DNA of 64,000 bases from Paracoccaceae bacterium (GTDB taxonomy: Bacteria > Pseudomonadota > Alphaproteobacteria > Rhodobacterales > Rhodobacteraceae). How positions within the stretch are numbered: the first letter of the stretch is position 1; the number at the start of each line of letters is the position of its first letter. Shown here piece by piece: positions 1 through 11,258 of the stretch. The notes below the pieces were generated by a model. It saw nothing but the letters and a program-made list of their open reading frames with translations. It searched no databases and was not told the DNA's origin. The stretch is taken from positions 1 through 64,000 of the forward strand of contig JACONK010000032.1 of the NCBI GenBank assembly GCA_014323795.1. Direction: 5' to 3'. Position numbers and translations under genes: made by a program.

Positions 1-251
1 CGCCATGTTGGCGCGGATGGCCTCCCATCCGGTGCTGTAACTTTCCTGCATGGTATTGATCCGCCCCTCCAGTCTGATCAGTTCCTTTTCCATGGCGTGG
101 ATGTCCGGGGTCATCATGAAACCGATATAACGCCCCCCGGCCCGGACGTCAATGCCGGCCGGTGCCGGCACCAGGCGGCGCGGCACAATGCCGGACACAA
201 CAAGGCCGCCGATAAAAACGACCACAGGAACACCGGGGATGGCGGCATTTT

Positions 252-255
<4 letters not shown>
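1..255 (-). CDS. Small membrane-anchored coiled-coil protein (partial, cut by window edge)
   Basis: The reading frame is open from a GTG at 253-255 to the left edge, giving about 85 residues. The N-terminus is a hydrophobic segment (roughly residues 4-25, starting VKNAAIPGVPVVVFIGGLVV), followed by a Pro/Arg-rich stretch and then a heptad-like charged helix containing MEKELIRLEGRINTMQ. This suggests a single-pass membrane anchor with a coiled coil. The GTG overlaps the TGA of the helicase gene upstream (GTGA), and a GGAGG lies 7 bases before it inside the end of the helicase gene, so the two are probably translationally coupled. I do not recognise a family. Its coupling to an SNF2/DUF3883 helicase suggests membership of the same defence operon, which continues beyond the window. 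The C-terminus is not visible. Confidence 0.6.
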
Positions 256-3752
<3,497 letters not shown>

Positions 3753-4057
3753 CGGATGCCTCCGAAACCGGCTGGAACGCGGCACCGGTTTTCGGCACCG
3801 GAGCAGCAGTAGCAGGGATGCCCGGCGGATGCAATCGCGACCGGGGTGCGGCGGGGGCATCCCCGTGCACCGCACGGGCGCGTCGATGTTCTGCCCGTCG
3901 GATCCTTCCGCACCGGATTCCCCTGCCATTGACGGACACCGTGAATCGAATATGTTCATGCTTCACCCGACCAGTGACCGGCCAAGGGGCCGGGTATTTT
4001 ATCAAGTCTTGCAAAATAATCCGTCCGTTAGTAACTTTTGGGAACGGGAGGTATGCC
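3753..4057. other. Intergenic region between the divergent helicase and HEPN operons
   Basis: About 305 bases between the helicase start and the 100-residue protein on the other strand, so it should contain the promoters of both. The part next to the + strand genes (about 3940-4050) is visibly richer in A/T than its surroundings. No clear -35/-10 pair, tRNA or repeat was identified. Open frames that extend into it from the helicase side lack family similarity upstream of the GTG and were not counted as coding. Confidence 0.4.
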
Positions 4058-4360
4058 ATGCACAGGGAAATCCGGATCGAAGAGATCAAAAAGATTGTGG
4101 AAGACCTGGTTAAGGAACGGCTCCCGGACGCCGGGAATCCTCATGTCACTGTAACAGAGGATGTTCATTTTTACGATGATGAACCGATCCTTCGTGTGCG
4201 GGTGGTCTACGATCCGCCCGGTAACGCATACCGGTTGAAAGGGGGATCGACTTACGGATTTACCCGCCGTTTGTGCGATGCTCTTGCGGAAATCGACGTA
4301 CCGACATTCCCGATCACGTCTTTCGTTTCCAGCAAGGATATCGAGGGAGAAGCGGCTTGA
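4058..4360 (+). CDS. 100-residue protein coupled to a HEPN protein (possible antitoxin)
   Basis: ATG at 4058 is preceded by a strong GGGAGG. The 100-residue product begins MHREIRIEEIKKIVEDLVKE, an amphipathic N-terminal helix, followed by beta-prone sequence with ILRVRVVYDPPG. There is no signal peptide or membrane segment. I do not recognise a named domain. The stop codon overlaps the TTG start of the next gene (TTGA), so translation is coupled to the HEPN protein. That order, a small acidic protein followed by a HEPN protein, is typical of toxin-antitoxin pairs such as MNT-HEPN, but this protein has no visible nucleotidyltransferase motif (no GSxAxG), so the antitoxin role is inference only. 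Lower G+C than the flanking gat genes is consistent with transfer. Confidence 0.65.
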   Translation: MHREIRIEEIKKIVEDLVKERLPDAGNPHVTVTEDVHFYDDEPILRVRVVYDPPGNAYRLKGGSTYGFTRRLCDALAEIDVPTFPITSFVSSKDIEGEAA

Positions 4361-4833
4361 AGCCGGAAGATATGATTGTCACCGCCCGTCAACTTGTTAA
4401 GAACAGCGGGGAAAAACGACCACGCGAAGCTGATTTGCGGCGGGCGGTCAGCAGCGCATATTATGCCATGTTCCACTGCCTGTGCACGGCTGCGGCAGAC
4501 CTGCTGATCGGCGGCAAAGCAGCCAAACGAAGCGATGCGGCATGGCGGCACGTTTACCGCGCCCTGAACCATGGATCGGCTAAAAACGCGTGTAATAATC
4601 AAGAGGTTATTAAAAAATTTCCGGATCCATTTCTGGATTTTGCAAAAGAATTTACAGAGTCTCAGAAAAGGCGCCATGATGCCGATTATGATCCGGAGGC
4701 GAGGTTTCAGAAATCTGACGTTGAGGAATTTATTGATACCGCGGAAACTGCAATACGCAATTTCAAACAGGAAGATACAGCGGACCGGCGGGCCTTTGTC
4801 GTCTGGCTGCTTCTTTCAGATCGGCGTGGCTGA
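4357..4833 (+). CDS. HEPN-domain protein (UPF0332-like)
   Basis: 158 residues from a TTG at 4357 that overlaps the previous stop; GAGGGAGA lies at the right distance upstream, favouring TTG over the ATG at 4372. The sequence has the two HEPN helical signatures: LRRAVSSAYYAMFHCL near residues 28-43, and RRHDADYDP near residue 106, which resembles the R..ADY motif of UPF0332-type HEPN proteins. HEPN proteins are all-alpha and many are ribonuclease toxins or partners of small nucleotidyltransferases; the classical R-x4-6-H RNase motif is not obvious here, so catalysis is uncertain. Its C-terminus is rich in Arg and Phe. The gene sits between a broken defence helicase and gatC and probably forms a two-gene unit with the 100-residue protein. 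Confidence 0.75.
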   Translation: MKPEDMIVTARQLVKNSGEKRPREADLRRAVSSAYYAMFHCLCTAAADLLIGGKAAKRSDAAWRHVYRALNHGSAKNACNNQEVIKKFPDPFLDFAKEFTESQKRRHDADYDPEARFQKSDVEEFIDTAETAIRNFKQEDTADRRAFVVWLLLSDRRG

Positions 4834-4925
4834 AATCCCCGGGGCGTTCCCGACCCGCCGCCGGGCCATTTTCAGAAATGTCATTAGGTATCTGCTGCGG
4901 ATAATCCGGCATTCTGCCGTCTGCG

Positions 4926-4955
4926 CTGCCCCTTCTGCCGCACTTTGCGGGGCAG
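4926..4955 (+). terminator. Stem-loop after the HEPN gene
   Basis: CTGCCCC at 4926-4932 pairs with GGGGCAG at 4949-4955 across a 16-base loop. It lies about 90 bases after the HEPN stop and 130 bases before gatC, where a terminator would be expected. There is no U-run after it, so termination is only a guess. Confidence 0.25.
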
Positions 4956-5085
4956 GGCAGGATTGTGCCGTCTGACCGGGCCTCCGGGCAGGGCCGCGGT
5001 ATTTTCGTGCCCGGGTGGCTTGAACCTGCCCGGCGGTGCGGGTAGTGCTGCCTTGTCCGGACAGGACGGCCAGCAGGGGCAGCGG

Positions 5086-5373
5086 ATGCCGATTGACAAG
5101 GAAACAGCGCGCCGGGTGGCGCATTTGGCCCGTATCGAGGTCGCCGATGCCGATCTGGCGGCCCTGGCGGCGGAGCTTTCGGGCATTCTCGGCTTCATGG
5201 AACAGCTCGCCGAGGCAGATATTGACGGTGTGGAACCGATGACATCCGTTACGCCGCAGGGCCCGCACCACCGCCCGGACGTTGTTACCGACGGTGACAT
5301 GGCCGACAGGATACTTTCCGGCGCACCCGACGCCCGCGAAGGCTTTTTTGCCGTACCAAAGGTGGTGGAATAG
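5086..5373 (+). CDS. gatC: Asp-tRNA(Asn)/Glu-tRNA(Gln) amidotransferase subunit C
   Basis: 95 residues beginning [19 protein letters not shown], with the family hallmarks [19 protein letters not shown] in the middle and [10 protein letters not shown] at the C-terminus. GatC is the small stabilising subunit of the heterotrimer GatCAB, which amidates mischarged Glu-tRNA(Gln) and Asp-tRNA(Asn) in bacteria lacking GlnRS or AsnRS. The ATG at 5086 gives the normal family length; longer in-frame extensions have no family similarity. The TAG stop overlaps the GTG of gatA by one base, so both are made from one message. gatB is not in the window. Confidence 0.95.
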   Translation: MPIDKETARRVAHLARIEVADADLAALAAELSGILGFMEQLAEADIDGVEPMTSVTPQGPHHRPDVVTDGDMADRILSGAPDAREGFFAVPKVVE

Positions 5374-7001
5374 TGACAGATCTGCCCGGGCTGACCATCG
5401 CCGCCGCCCGCACCGCCCTGCGCAAGGGCGATTTTACGGCCACGGAATTGGCCGACGCCTGCCTGGCAGCGGCAGAGGCTGCGGCCCCGCTCAACGCCTG
5501 TTCGGTGCTGACCGCGGATATCGCCCGCAGCCAGGCGGCGGCGGCCGCAGGGCGCATCGCGGCCGGGGACGCGCCGGATTTGTGTGGTATCCCGCTCGGC
5601 ATCAAGGATCTCTTTTGCACCAAAGGGGTGCCGAGCCAGGCCGCAAGCAATATCCTCGCCGGGTTCAAACCGGAGTATGAAAGCACCGTTACGGCCCGGC
5701 TTTTCGAGGCGGGTGCGGTGATGATCGGCAAACTCAACATGGATGAGTTTGCCATGGGTTCCTCCAGCACAACCTCGGCCTATGGTCCGGTCATAAGCCC
5801 CTGGCGCCGGGCGGGCCCTGGCGATGAGGCAACGCCGGACTTACAACAAATGTCGTCACCGCCAGTAATTAGGGCAGGCGTCACAGACACCTTTCGCCAA
5901 AAGTCGCAGTGGTGGCCGCGCTCTGACGTGCCGCTTACACCCGGCGGTTCCTCCGGCGGGTCCGCCGCCGCGGTGGCCGCAGATCTCTGCCTGGCCGCCA
6001 TCGGCACGGACACCGGCGGATCCATTCGCCAGCCGGCCGCTTTTACGGGCATCACCGGGCTGAAACCCACCTATGGTCGCGTCAGCCGCCTGGGCATCAT
6101 CGCCTTCGCCAGTTCGCTTGACCAGGCGGGCCCGATGACAAAAGACGTGCGCGATTGTGCCATTATGCTCAAGGCAATGTCCGGCCACGATCACGGGGAC
6201 GCTACCTGCGCGAACATTCCGGTACCGGATTTTGAAGCGGCGCTGACCGGCGATATCCGCGGCACGAAAATCGGTATTCCGGGGGAATACCGGCTGGACG
6301 GCATGCCTGCGGAAATTGAGGTGCTCTGGCAGCGAGGCATTGACATGCTGCGCGATGCGGGAGCGAGGATTGTCGATATCTCGTTGCCGCACAGCAGATA
6401 CGCGCTGCCCGCCTATTACGTGATCGCACCGGCTGAGGCATCGTCAAACCTTGCCCGCTACGACGGGGTGCGCTATGGCCACCGGGCGGCCCTGCAACCG
6501 GGCGAAGGCATTCACGACATGTACGCGCGCACCCGGGCCGAAGGGTTTGGCAAAGAGGTGCAGCGCCGGGTCATGCTTGGCACATACGTTTTGTCCGCCG
6601 GGTTCTATGACGCCTATTATAACCGCGCGCGCAAGGTGCGCACCCTGATCCGGCAGGATTTTGAACGTGCCTACGCCGGCGGCATAGACGCGATCCTGAC
6701 GCCGACCACCCCGTCTGCCGCTTTCGGGCTGGGTGAAATCGATGACCGGGATCCGGTCAGGATGTACCTTAATGACATATTAACCGTGCCGGTCAATATG
6801 GCGGGCCTGCCAGCCATGTCGGTGCCCGCCGGGCTCAATGAACAGGGTCTGCCGCTGGGCCTGCAGTTGATCGGTCGCCCGTGGGAGGAGGCTGCCCTGC
6901 TCAACATCGGGTATGCGTTGGAACGCGCCGCGGGATTTTCGGCAAAACCCGGTAAATGGTGGCAAAAATCTGCCGGTGATGCGAAATCGGGGGCGGGGTG
7001 A
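5373..7001 (+). CDS. gatA: Asp-tRNA(Asn)/Glu-tRNA(Gln) amidotransferase subunit A with an unusual internal insertion
   Basis: 542 residues; GTG start overlaps the gatC stop, with GGTGGTGGAA as ribosome site. GatA is the amidase-signature subunit that hydrolyses glutamine and passes ammonia to GatB. The Ser-cisSer-Lys triad is present: Lys in [10 protein letters not shown], cis-Ser in [10 protein letters not shown] and nucleophile Ser in [11 protein letters not shown]. Most alphaproteobacterial GatA proteins have about 490-500 residues. The excess here is largely one block of about 35-40 residues (bases ~5813-5935) between SPWRRAG and [10 protein letters not shown], where homologues have only a few residues. 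The block (containing [11 protein letters not shown]) keeps the frame and looks unlike GatA, suggesting an inserted element. It lies just before the active-site loop. The essential role of the enzyme argues that the protein is still functional. Confidence 0.93.
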   Translation: MTDLPGLTIAAARTALRKGDFTATELADACLAAAEAAAPLNACSVLTADIARSQAAAAAGRIAAGDAPDLCGIPLGIKDLFCTKGVPSQAASNILAGFKPEYESTVTARLFEAGAVMIGKLNMDEFAMGSSSTTSAYGPVISPWRRAGPGDEATPDLQQMSSPPVIRAGVTDTFRQKSQWWPRSDVPLTPGGSSGGSAAAVAADLCLAAIGTDTGGSIRQPAAFTGITGLKPTYGRVSRLGIIAFASSLDQAGPMTKDVRDCAIMLKAMSGHDHGDATCANIPVPDFEAALTGDIRGTKIGIPGEYRLDGMPAEIEVLWQRGIDMLRDAGARIVDISLPHSRYALPAYYVIAPAEASSNLARYDGVRYGHRAALQPGEGIHDMYARTRAEGFGKEVQRRVMLGTYVLSAGFYDAYYNRARKVRTLIRQDFERAYAGGIDAILTPTTPSAAFGLGEIDDRDPVRMYLNDILTVPVNMAGLPAMSVPAGLNEQGLPLGLQLIGRPWEEAALLNIGYALERAAGFSAKPGKWWQKSAGDAKSGAG

Positions 7002-7431
7002 TGTGTCTGGTTCCGGGCATGTTCTGTAACCCTGTTCCGGGGGCCTGTCAGCCACGGTTTCCGGACGATGCGGTGCCGTTCTGTTTCAGCATAACCGGGA
7101 ATACCGGCGCGTTGCAGCGCGAAGGGACAGGCCCGGCGGATGCGGGGTGCCCGTGCATGACCGCCGTATCCCCGGCCCGGCAGCAGGCCCCTGCGCCCGG
7201 TCCGGCGCGGTACCCGGCCATATCGCGGGGCATAAAAAAGTGCCGGTGCCCGCCTTTCAGCCTGGCCCGCGGCCGCCAGTCCGGCGACAGCCTGGATGCG
7301 CCCTTGCCGGAACTCCTGAAATCCGGCGGGCCGGAGGCCGATCTGAGACGGCCGGATCGGGGCGGGGATGGCGCCCCCGGCGGCCGGGAACTAAAACCCC
7401 GCCTGCGGCTTTTCTGTGCCGGCCTGCCCGG
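7002..7431. other. 430-base interval with no convincing gene
   Basis: Between gatA and the amidase. An open frame crosses the interval but has the Pro/Arg/Gly-rich composition of a non-coding GC-rich frame and no recognisable motif. No tRNA, repeat or clear terminator was seen. Confidence 0.4.
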
Positions 7432-8154
7432 ATGAGCCTGTCACCCAACCGGGGGCCGCGCCGCCATGGGGGTCGCCCGGATATGGTAGTGTTGCACTAC
7501 ACCGGCATGGATACCGCCGGGGCTGCGGTTGCCCGGCTCTGCGATCCGGCATCGGGGGTATCGGCCCATTATGTCGTGACCGAAGACGGAGTTACCCTTC
7601 CGCTGGTGGATGAGCACCAGCGCGCCTGGCACGCGGGCAGCGGTGCCTGGGGGGATGTGACGGACGTCAATTCCCGCTCCATCGGGATAGAGATCGTGAA
7701 TCCGGGCCCGGACGGCCCCCGACCCCGATTTCCCGACGCGCAAATGGCCGCTGTCGAGGCACTGTTGGCAGCGATTCTTGTGCGTTGGCAGATCCCGCCG
7801 GAGCGGGTCATCGGCCATTCCGATATGGCCCCCGGGCGCAAGCATGACCCGGGCCCCTGTTTCAACTGGCACCGGCTTGCCGACAGGGGCCTGTCTGTCT
7901 GGCCCGCCGATGGGGCGCATGTTTCGGAAACCGGGACAGACCTGTGGCCGCGTTTTATCCCGGCAGCCCGCCGGTTCGGCTATCGTGTGCCGGTTGACAG
8001 CCGCCAGGGCTGGCAGGCCACGCTTGCCGCCTTTCGCCTGCGGTTTCGGCCGGGCCGGGCCGGGCCGATTGCACCGCACGATGTGGCGATCATCGAAAAT
8101 CTGGCAATCCGCTACCCCTGCGCGGCAGTTGACGGGAACCGGGCCTTCGCCTAA
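7432..8154 (+). CDS. N-acetylmuramoyl-L-alanine amidase, AmpD/AmiD type
   Basis: 240 residues from ATG 7432. Amidase_2 fold: the first zinc ligand is His22 in VVLHYTGMD, and the others lie around VIGHSDMAPGRKHDPG, which also carries the catalytic-site Lys/Asp pattern. The substrate-facing segment SAHYVVTEDG and the HAGSGAW motif are also present. Enzymes of this family cut the amide bond between MurNAc (or anhydroMurNAc) and the stem peptide in cell-wall turnover. No signal peptide is visible from this start, favouring a cytoplasmic AmpD-like role in recycling, although the C-terminal tail (about 70 residues after the zinc site) resembles the peptidoglycan-binding-like end seen in AmiD. The ribosome site is weak. 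The gene ends 11 bases before rnpB P1. Confidence 0.88.
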   Translation: MSLSPNRGPRRHGGRPDMVVLHYTGMDTAGAAVARLCDPASGVSAHYVVTEDGVTLPLVDEHQRAWHAGSGAWGDVTDVNSRSIGIEIVNPGPDGPRPRFPDAQMAAVEALLAAILVRWQIPPERVIGHSDMAPGRKHDPGPCFNWHRLADRGLSVWPADGAHVSETGTDLWPRFIPAARRFGYRVPVDSRQGWQATLAAFRLRFRPGRAGPIAPHDVAIIENLAIRYPCAAVDGNRAFA

Positions 8155-8165
8155 ACCGTCCGGGT

Positions 8166-8541
8166 CGCGGAAGGCCGGGTGGCCGCACCTTCGGGTGAGG
8201 AAAGTCCGGACTCCACAGCGTAACGGCGGCGGGTAACGCCCGCCCGGGGCGCACCTGCGCCTTGAGGGAAAGCGCCACAGAAAACAGACCGCCCCGCCTG
8301 CGGGGTAAGGGTGAAACGGTGGGGTAAGAGCTCACCGCGCGGCTGGCAACAGACGCGGCACGGCAAGCCCCGCCGGGAGCAAGACCGAATAGGGATCGCA
8401 TGGGTGACATCACCCGGGGGTGCGCTGCCCCTGGCAGATCCGGGTAGGTTGCAAGAGCACGCGGGCAACCGCGCGCCCAGATGAATGGCCACCCATGGGG
8501 TATATGCCCCTGGACAGAATCCGGCTTACAGGCCTTCCGCG
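8166..8541 (+). ncRNA. rnpB: RNase P RNA, bacterial class A
   Basis: The conserved regions occur in the right order: GAGGAAAGTCCGGACTCC near 8198-8215 (CR I), GGGTGAAACGGTGGGGTAAG near 8308 with AGAGCTCACCGC after it, AGCAAGACCGAATAGGGATC near 8379, and ACAGAATCCGGCTTACAGGCC near 8513 (CR V). The ends were set by the P1 helix: CGCGGAAGGCC at 8166-8176 pairs perfectly with GGCCTTCCGCG at 8531-8541, giving 376 nucleotides, a normal length. This RNA is the catalytic subunit that matures the 5' ends of tRNAs. Its place between an amidase gene and the dcw cluster fits what I recall for Rhodobacterales. Confidence 0.95.
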
Positions 8542-8942
8542 CCCCGGATGATGTCATCTTTGCCTGCACTGGCAGGAAGGTGTTGCGCCCCGGTGATTTT
8601 TCCGCCGGGGTGCGAATCACGGACCGCCGGGGCGGAAGGGGAAAGGGCGCATACTGCGGCCTGTGCCCCTGGCGGGTGGCCTGTAGCAGGGTAACGACAT
8701 GCGGTGCCCCCTGGCCCCGCCTGCGGGGGAACCTGCCGTGGCCATCATTCCTCTGCCGGGGGCGATACACCCGTAAGCTCCGGCCCGTCATCGGGTTGCG
8801 CCCGCTGCCGATCCGGTGCTCGCCCCCACTGACGCGGGATTTCATGGGACAGGCCGATGCCTGTGCCACCGCACGGGAAATTCTGCCGTGATTCGCTGAT
8901 ATTTGCAAAGATTCGCCGGGAAAGGTCCCGCTTTGTGCGGAT

Positions 8943-8957
8943 GTTCTGCCTATGTTC
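8943..8957 (+). promoter_or_regulatory. Possible LexA (SOS) box
   Basis: GTTC at 8943-8946 and GTTC at 8954-8957 are separated by 7 bases, matching the GTTC-N7-GTTC operator known for alphaproteobacterial LexA. Another GTTC at 8961 and the palindrome TGAACAAATGTTCA at about 8976-8989 are nearby. An eight-base match is expected by chance about once or twice in 64 kb, so this rests mainly on its position in a promoter-like region. Confidence 0.3.
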
Positions 8958-9156
8958 ATCGTTCATCACGTTAAATGAACAAATGTTCAATTACCGCATC
9001 AGATGTATCCGGGGCCGATTTTGCCCAGGCACAATTGCCACATATTGTATTTATCATTGGGCCGACGCCTATTTGTGGTGAAATGCGCGCCCTTCGGGCC
9101 CGGCCATGGTGACAGCTGATTGCACCGTCCCTTATAAAACCAAAAAAAACCTTTCT

Positions 9157-9172
9157 TTCCCATAAATTCCCA
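9157..9172 (-). promoter_or_regulatory. MraZ-box-like repeats upstream of mraZ
   Basis: TTCCCA at 9157-9162 and 9167-9172 are exactly 10 bases apart; on the - strand this reads TGGGA-N5-TGGGA. MraZ binds runs of TGGG pentamers with 10-base periodicity in front of its own gene in several bacteria. A weaker third GGG lies at 9177-9180, slightly out of register. The site is about 260 bases before the mraZ start. Confidence 0.4.
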
Positions 9173-9429
9173 TATACCCCTGACGCACTGATGGGGCAGG
9201 GAAAACAAATCGGGGCGTAACCCCGGAAATCCTGAGCAGGTTTCATACAGGCACCTGCCCCATCACAACGAAGGCCCGACGCGGGATGCGAGCAGACACC
9301 CCCCCAAGGTGGCACCACGGTCGGGATGCCCGTTAAGGGGCGGGCGGCGGGGCAGGCAGCGGCAGCAGCCTGTTCCGCCGTTTCCCTTTTCAGGGGACAC
9401 CCCCCCGAAATGACCAGGAAGGCACCCGG

Positions 9430-9930
9430 ATGGCACGACGGTTCAGAGGGGAGAGTTCCCATAAGGTGGATCCCAAGGGCAGGGTATCGATCCCCGCCGC
9501 CTTTCGCCGGGTGCTTGAAGACGGGGATCCCGACCGGGAAAAGGGTGAAGCCCCGTCGCTTGTCCTGGTCTACGGCGGCAAAAGCCGCTCTTTCATCGAA
9601 GGCTACACCATGGCAGCGATCACAGAGGTTGACGAGCTGATCGCCGGCCTGCCGCGCGGGTCCAAACGGCGCCGGGCCCTGGAACACCTCTTTTCCGGCC
9701 AGTCGGTGCAGCTGCAGGTTGATGAAACCGGGCGGCTCGTGCTGGCCAAAAAACTGCGGGACAAGATCGGCATTGCTGATGAGGTGGTGTTCGTGGCCGC
9801 GGGCGATACCTTTCAGATTTGGGAACCGGAGGCCTATGTCGCGCACTCCGGCGATCTGGAGGACTGGATCGACAGCGATGAAGACGGATTCGATCCCCTG
9901 ATGCTGCTTGAACGCGAGGGGGCGGAGTAA
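9430..9930 (+). CDS. mraZ: Division and cell-wall cluster regulator MraZ
   Basis: 166 residues from ATG 9430, the length usual in Rhodobacterales. The two AbrB-like SpoVT/MraZ repeats are visible, the first with KVDPKGRVSIPAAFRR (residues ~12-27) and the second with LQVDETGRLVLAKKLR (~97-112); these D-x-x-GR motifs form the DNA-binding surface of the ring-shaped oligomer. An acidic tail follows. MraZ is the first gene of the dcw operon and represses it by binding upstream repeats; candidate boxes are seen at 9157-9172. Six bases separate its stop from rsmH. Confidence 0.95.
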   Translation: MARRFRGESSHKVDPKGRVSIPAAFRRVLEDGDPDREKGEAPSLVLVYGGKSRSFIEGYTMAAITEVDELIAGLPRGSKRRRALEHLFSGQSVQLQVDETGRLVLAKKLRDKIGIADEVVFVAAGDTFQIWEPEAYVAHSGDLEDWIDSDEDGFDPLMLLEREGAE

Positions 9931-9936
9931 GGCATC

Positions 9937-10920
9937 ATGGCAGCGGCCGGCAGGCAGGCGCACGTACCCGTTCTTATTGGTCCGATTCTGGATGCCGTTT
10001 CCCCGGTTTCCGGCACCTGGGTGGACGGCACCTTTGGTGCGGGCGGCTATACCCGGGCGTTTCTGGATGCGGGGGCAGACAGGGTAATCGCCATAGACCG
10101 CGATCCCGATGCGCTGGATGCGGCATGGGCCGCGCCCTATGGCGACCGGCTGCACCTGATCCATCGCAGATTTGCGGACATGGCGCATCTTGTGGATGGC
10201 CCGGTGGACGGCGTCGTGCTGGATCTCGGCGTCAGTTCCATGCAGATTGACCGGCCTGACCGGGGATTTTCGTTTCAGGCGGATGGCCCGCTTGACATGC
10301 GTATGGCCCGGGCCGGGCAAAGCGCGGCCGTGATCGTGAACACCGTGTCAGAGGCCGGGCTTGCCGATATCCTGTTCCAATACGGCGAGGAAAAGGCCGC
10401 CCGCCGCATCGCACGGGCCATCGTTAAGGCGCGCGCCGCCGGGCCGCTGACCACCACGCTGCAATTGGCACATATCATTGAAAAAACCGTGAAATCCCGA
10501 TCGGGCCAGGCCGCCCGTACGCAGGCCCGCAGCTTTCAGGCCCTGCGTATCGCGGTGAATGATGAACTGGGCCAGCTCGCCCGGGGCCTGTGTGCCGCCG
10601 AGGAGATCCTGCGCCCGGGCGGCCTTCTTGCGGTCGTGACTTTCCACAGTCTGGAAGATCGCATCGTCAAACGTTTCCTCGCCACCCGCAGTGGCAAACG
10701 CCCGTCTGCCAACCGCTGGGCACCGGGTACGCCGGCCTGCCGGGCCCGGTTCACGGATGTCAGCGGGGCCATCGGCCCGTCCGTGACAGAGGCACTGGAA
10801 AACCCGCGCAGCAGGTCCGCCAAACTGAGGCTGGCCCGCAGAACGGACATCCCGCCGGGTATCCTCAATTATACCGGGCTGGGCCTGCCCGGATTAGCCG
10901 CCGAGGGATTGGGGGAGTGA
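9937..10920 (+). CDS. rsmH: 16S rRNA (cytosine-1402 N4) methyltransferase
   Basis: 327 residues, the normal family length. The N-terminus [13 protein letters not shown] and the SAM-binding loop [14 protein letters not shown] are diagnostic, followed by AIDRDPDAL (adenosine-binding Asp) and [10 protein letters not shown]. The C-terminal part contains [12 protein letters not shown]. RsmH (MraW) methylates N4 of C1402 in 16S rRNA. The ATG at 9937 is preceded by GGAGTAAGG at the mraZ stop. The gene overlaps ftsL (GTGA). Confidence 0.97.
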   Translation: MAAAGRQAHVPVLIGPILDAVSPVSGTWVDGTFGAGGYTRAFLDAGADRVIAIDRDPDALDAAWAAPYGDRLHLIHRRFADMAHLVDGPVDGVVLDLGVSSMQIDRPDRGFSFQADGPLDMRMARAGQSAAVIVNTVSEAGLADILFQYGEEKAARRIARAIVKARAAGPLTTTLQLAHIIEKTVKSRSGQAARTQARSFQALRIAVNDELGQLARGLCAAEEILRPGGLLAVVTFHSLEDRIVKRFLATRSGKRPSANRWAPGTPACRARFTDVSGAIGPSVTEALENPRSRSAKLRLARRTDIPPGILNYTGLGLPGLAAEGLGE

Positions 10921-11258
10921 AGACTTTTCTTTATATGATGTGCGCAGGCCTGGTTATCGGTATGGCCTATTGGGCCTACAGAGAAAACTATCGCACACAG
11001 GCAACCCTGCGCCGCGTGGCCGCGCTGCAAGCCGCCATAGCGACCGAGCGGGAGGCGATAAGCGTCCTGTCCGCCGAATGGGCCTATCTGAACCGGCCGG
11101 ATCGCCTGCGCGAGCTCGTTGAGATGAACTTTGCGGATCTCGGCCTGCTGCCGCTGATGCCGCAGCACTTTGCGGATGTGGAGCTTGTGGCCTACCCGCA
11201 AAAGGCCATCCTGCCGACCGGGGGCACCCCCCCGGGGCCCGACAGGAAATTCCCGTAA
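10917..11258 (+). CDS. ftsL: Cell division protein FtsL
   Basis: 113 residues from a GTG overlapping the rsmH stop. A single N-terminal membrane segment (about residues 3-20, [18 protein letters not shown]) is followed by a heptad-rich helix with [21 protein letters not shown], the alphaproteobacterial FtsL pattern. FtsL joins FtsB and FtsQ in the septal complex that activates FtsWI. Sequence similarity in this family is low; position between rsmH and ftsI and the topology give the assignment. The TAA overlaps the ftsI ATG by one base. Confidence 0.9.
   Translation: MKTFLYMMCAGLVIGMAYWAYRENYRTQATLRRVAALQAAIATEREAISVLSAEWAYLNRPDRLRELVEMNFADLGLLPLMPQHFADVELVAYPQKAILPTGGTPPGPDRKFP

Larger units (their letters stand above)
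8542..9429. other. Long intergenic region upstream of the dcw cluster
   Basis: 888 bases with no convincing gene. 8585-8614 can form a stem (CCCCGG with CCGGGG, T-rich loop) that might end rnpB transcription. The interval from about 8940 to 9200 is clearly A/T-richer than its surroundings and probably holds the dcw promoter. It also contains a LexA-like half-site pair and MraZ-like repeats, listed separately. The rest shows nothing I can interpret. Confidence 0.5.
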
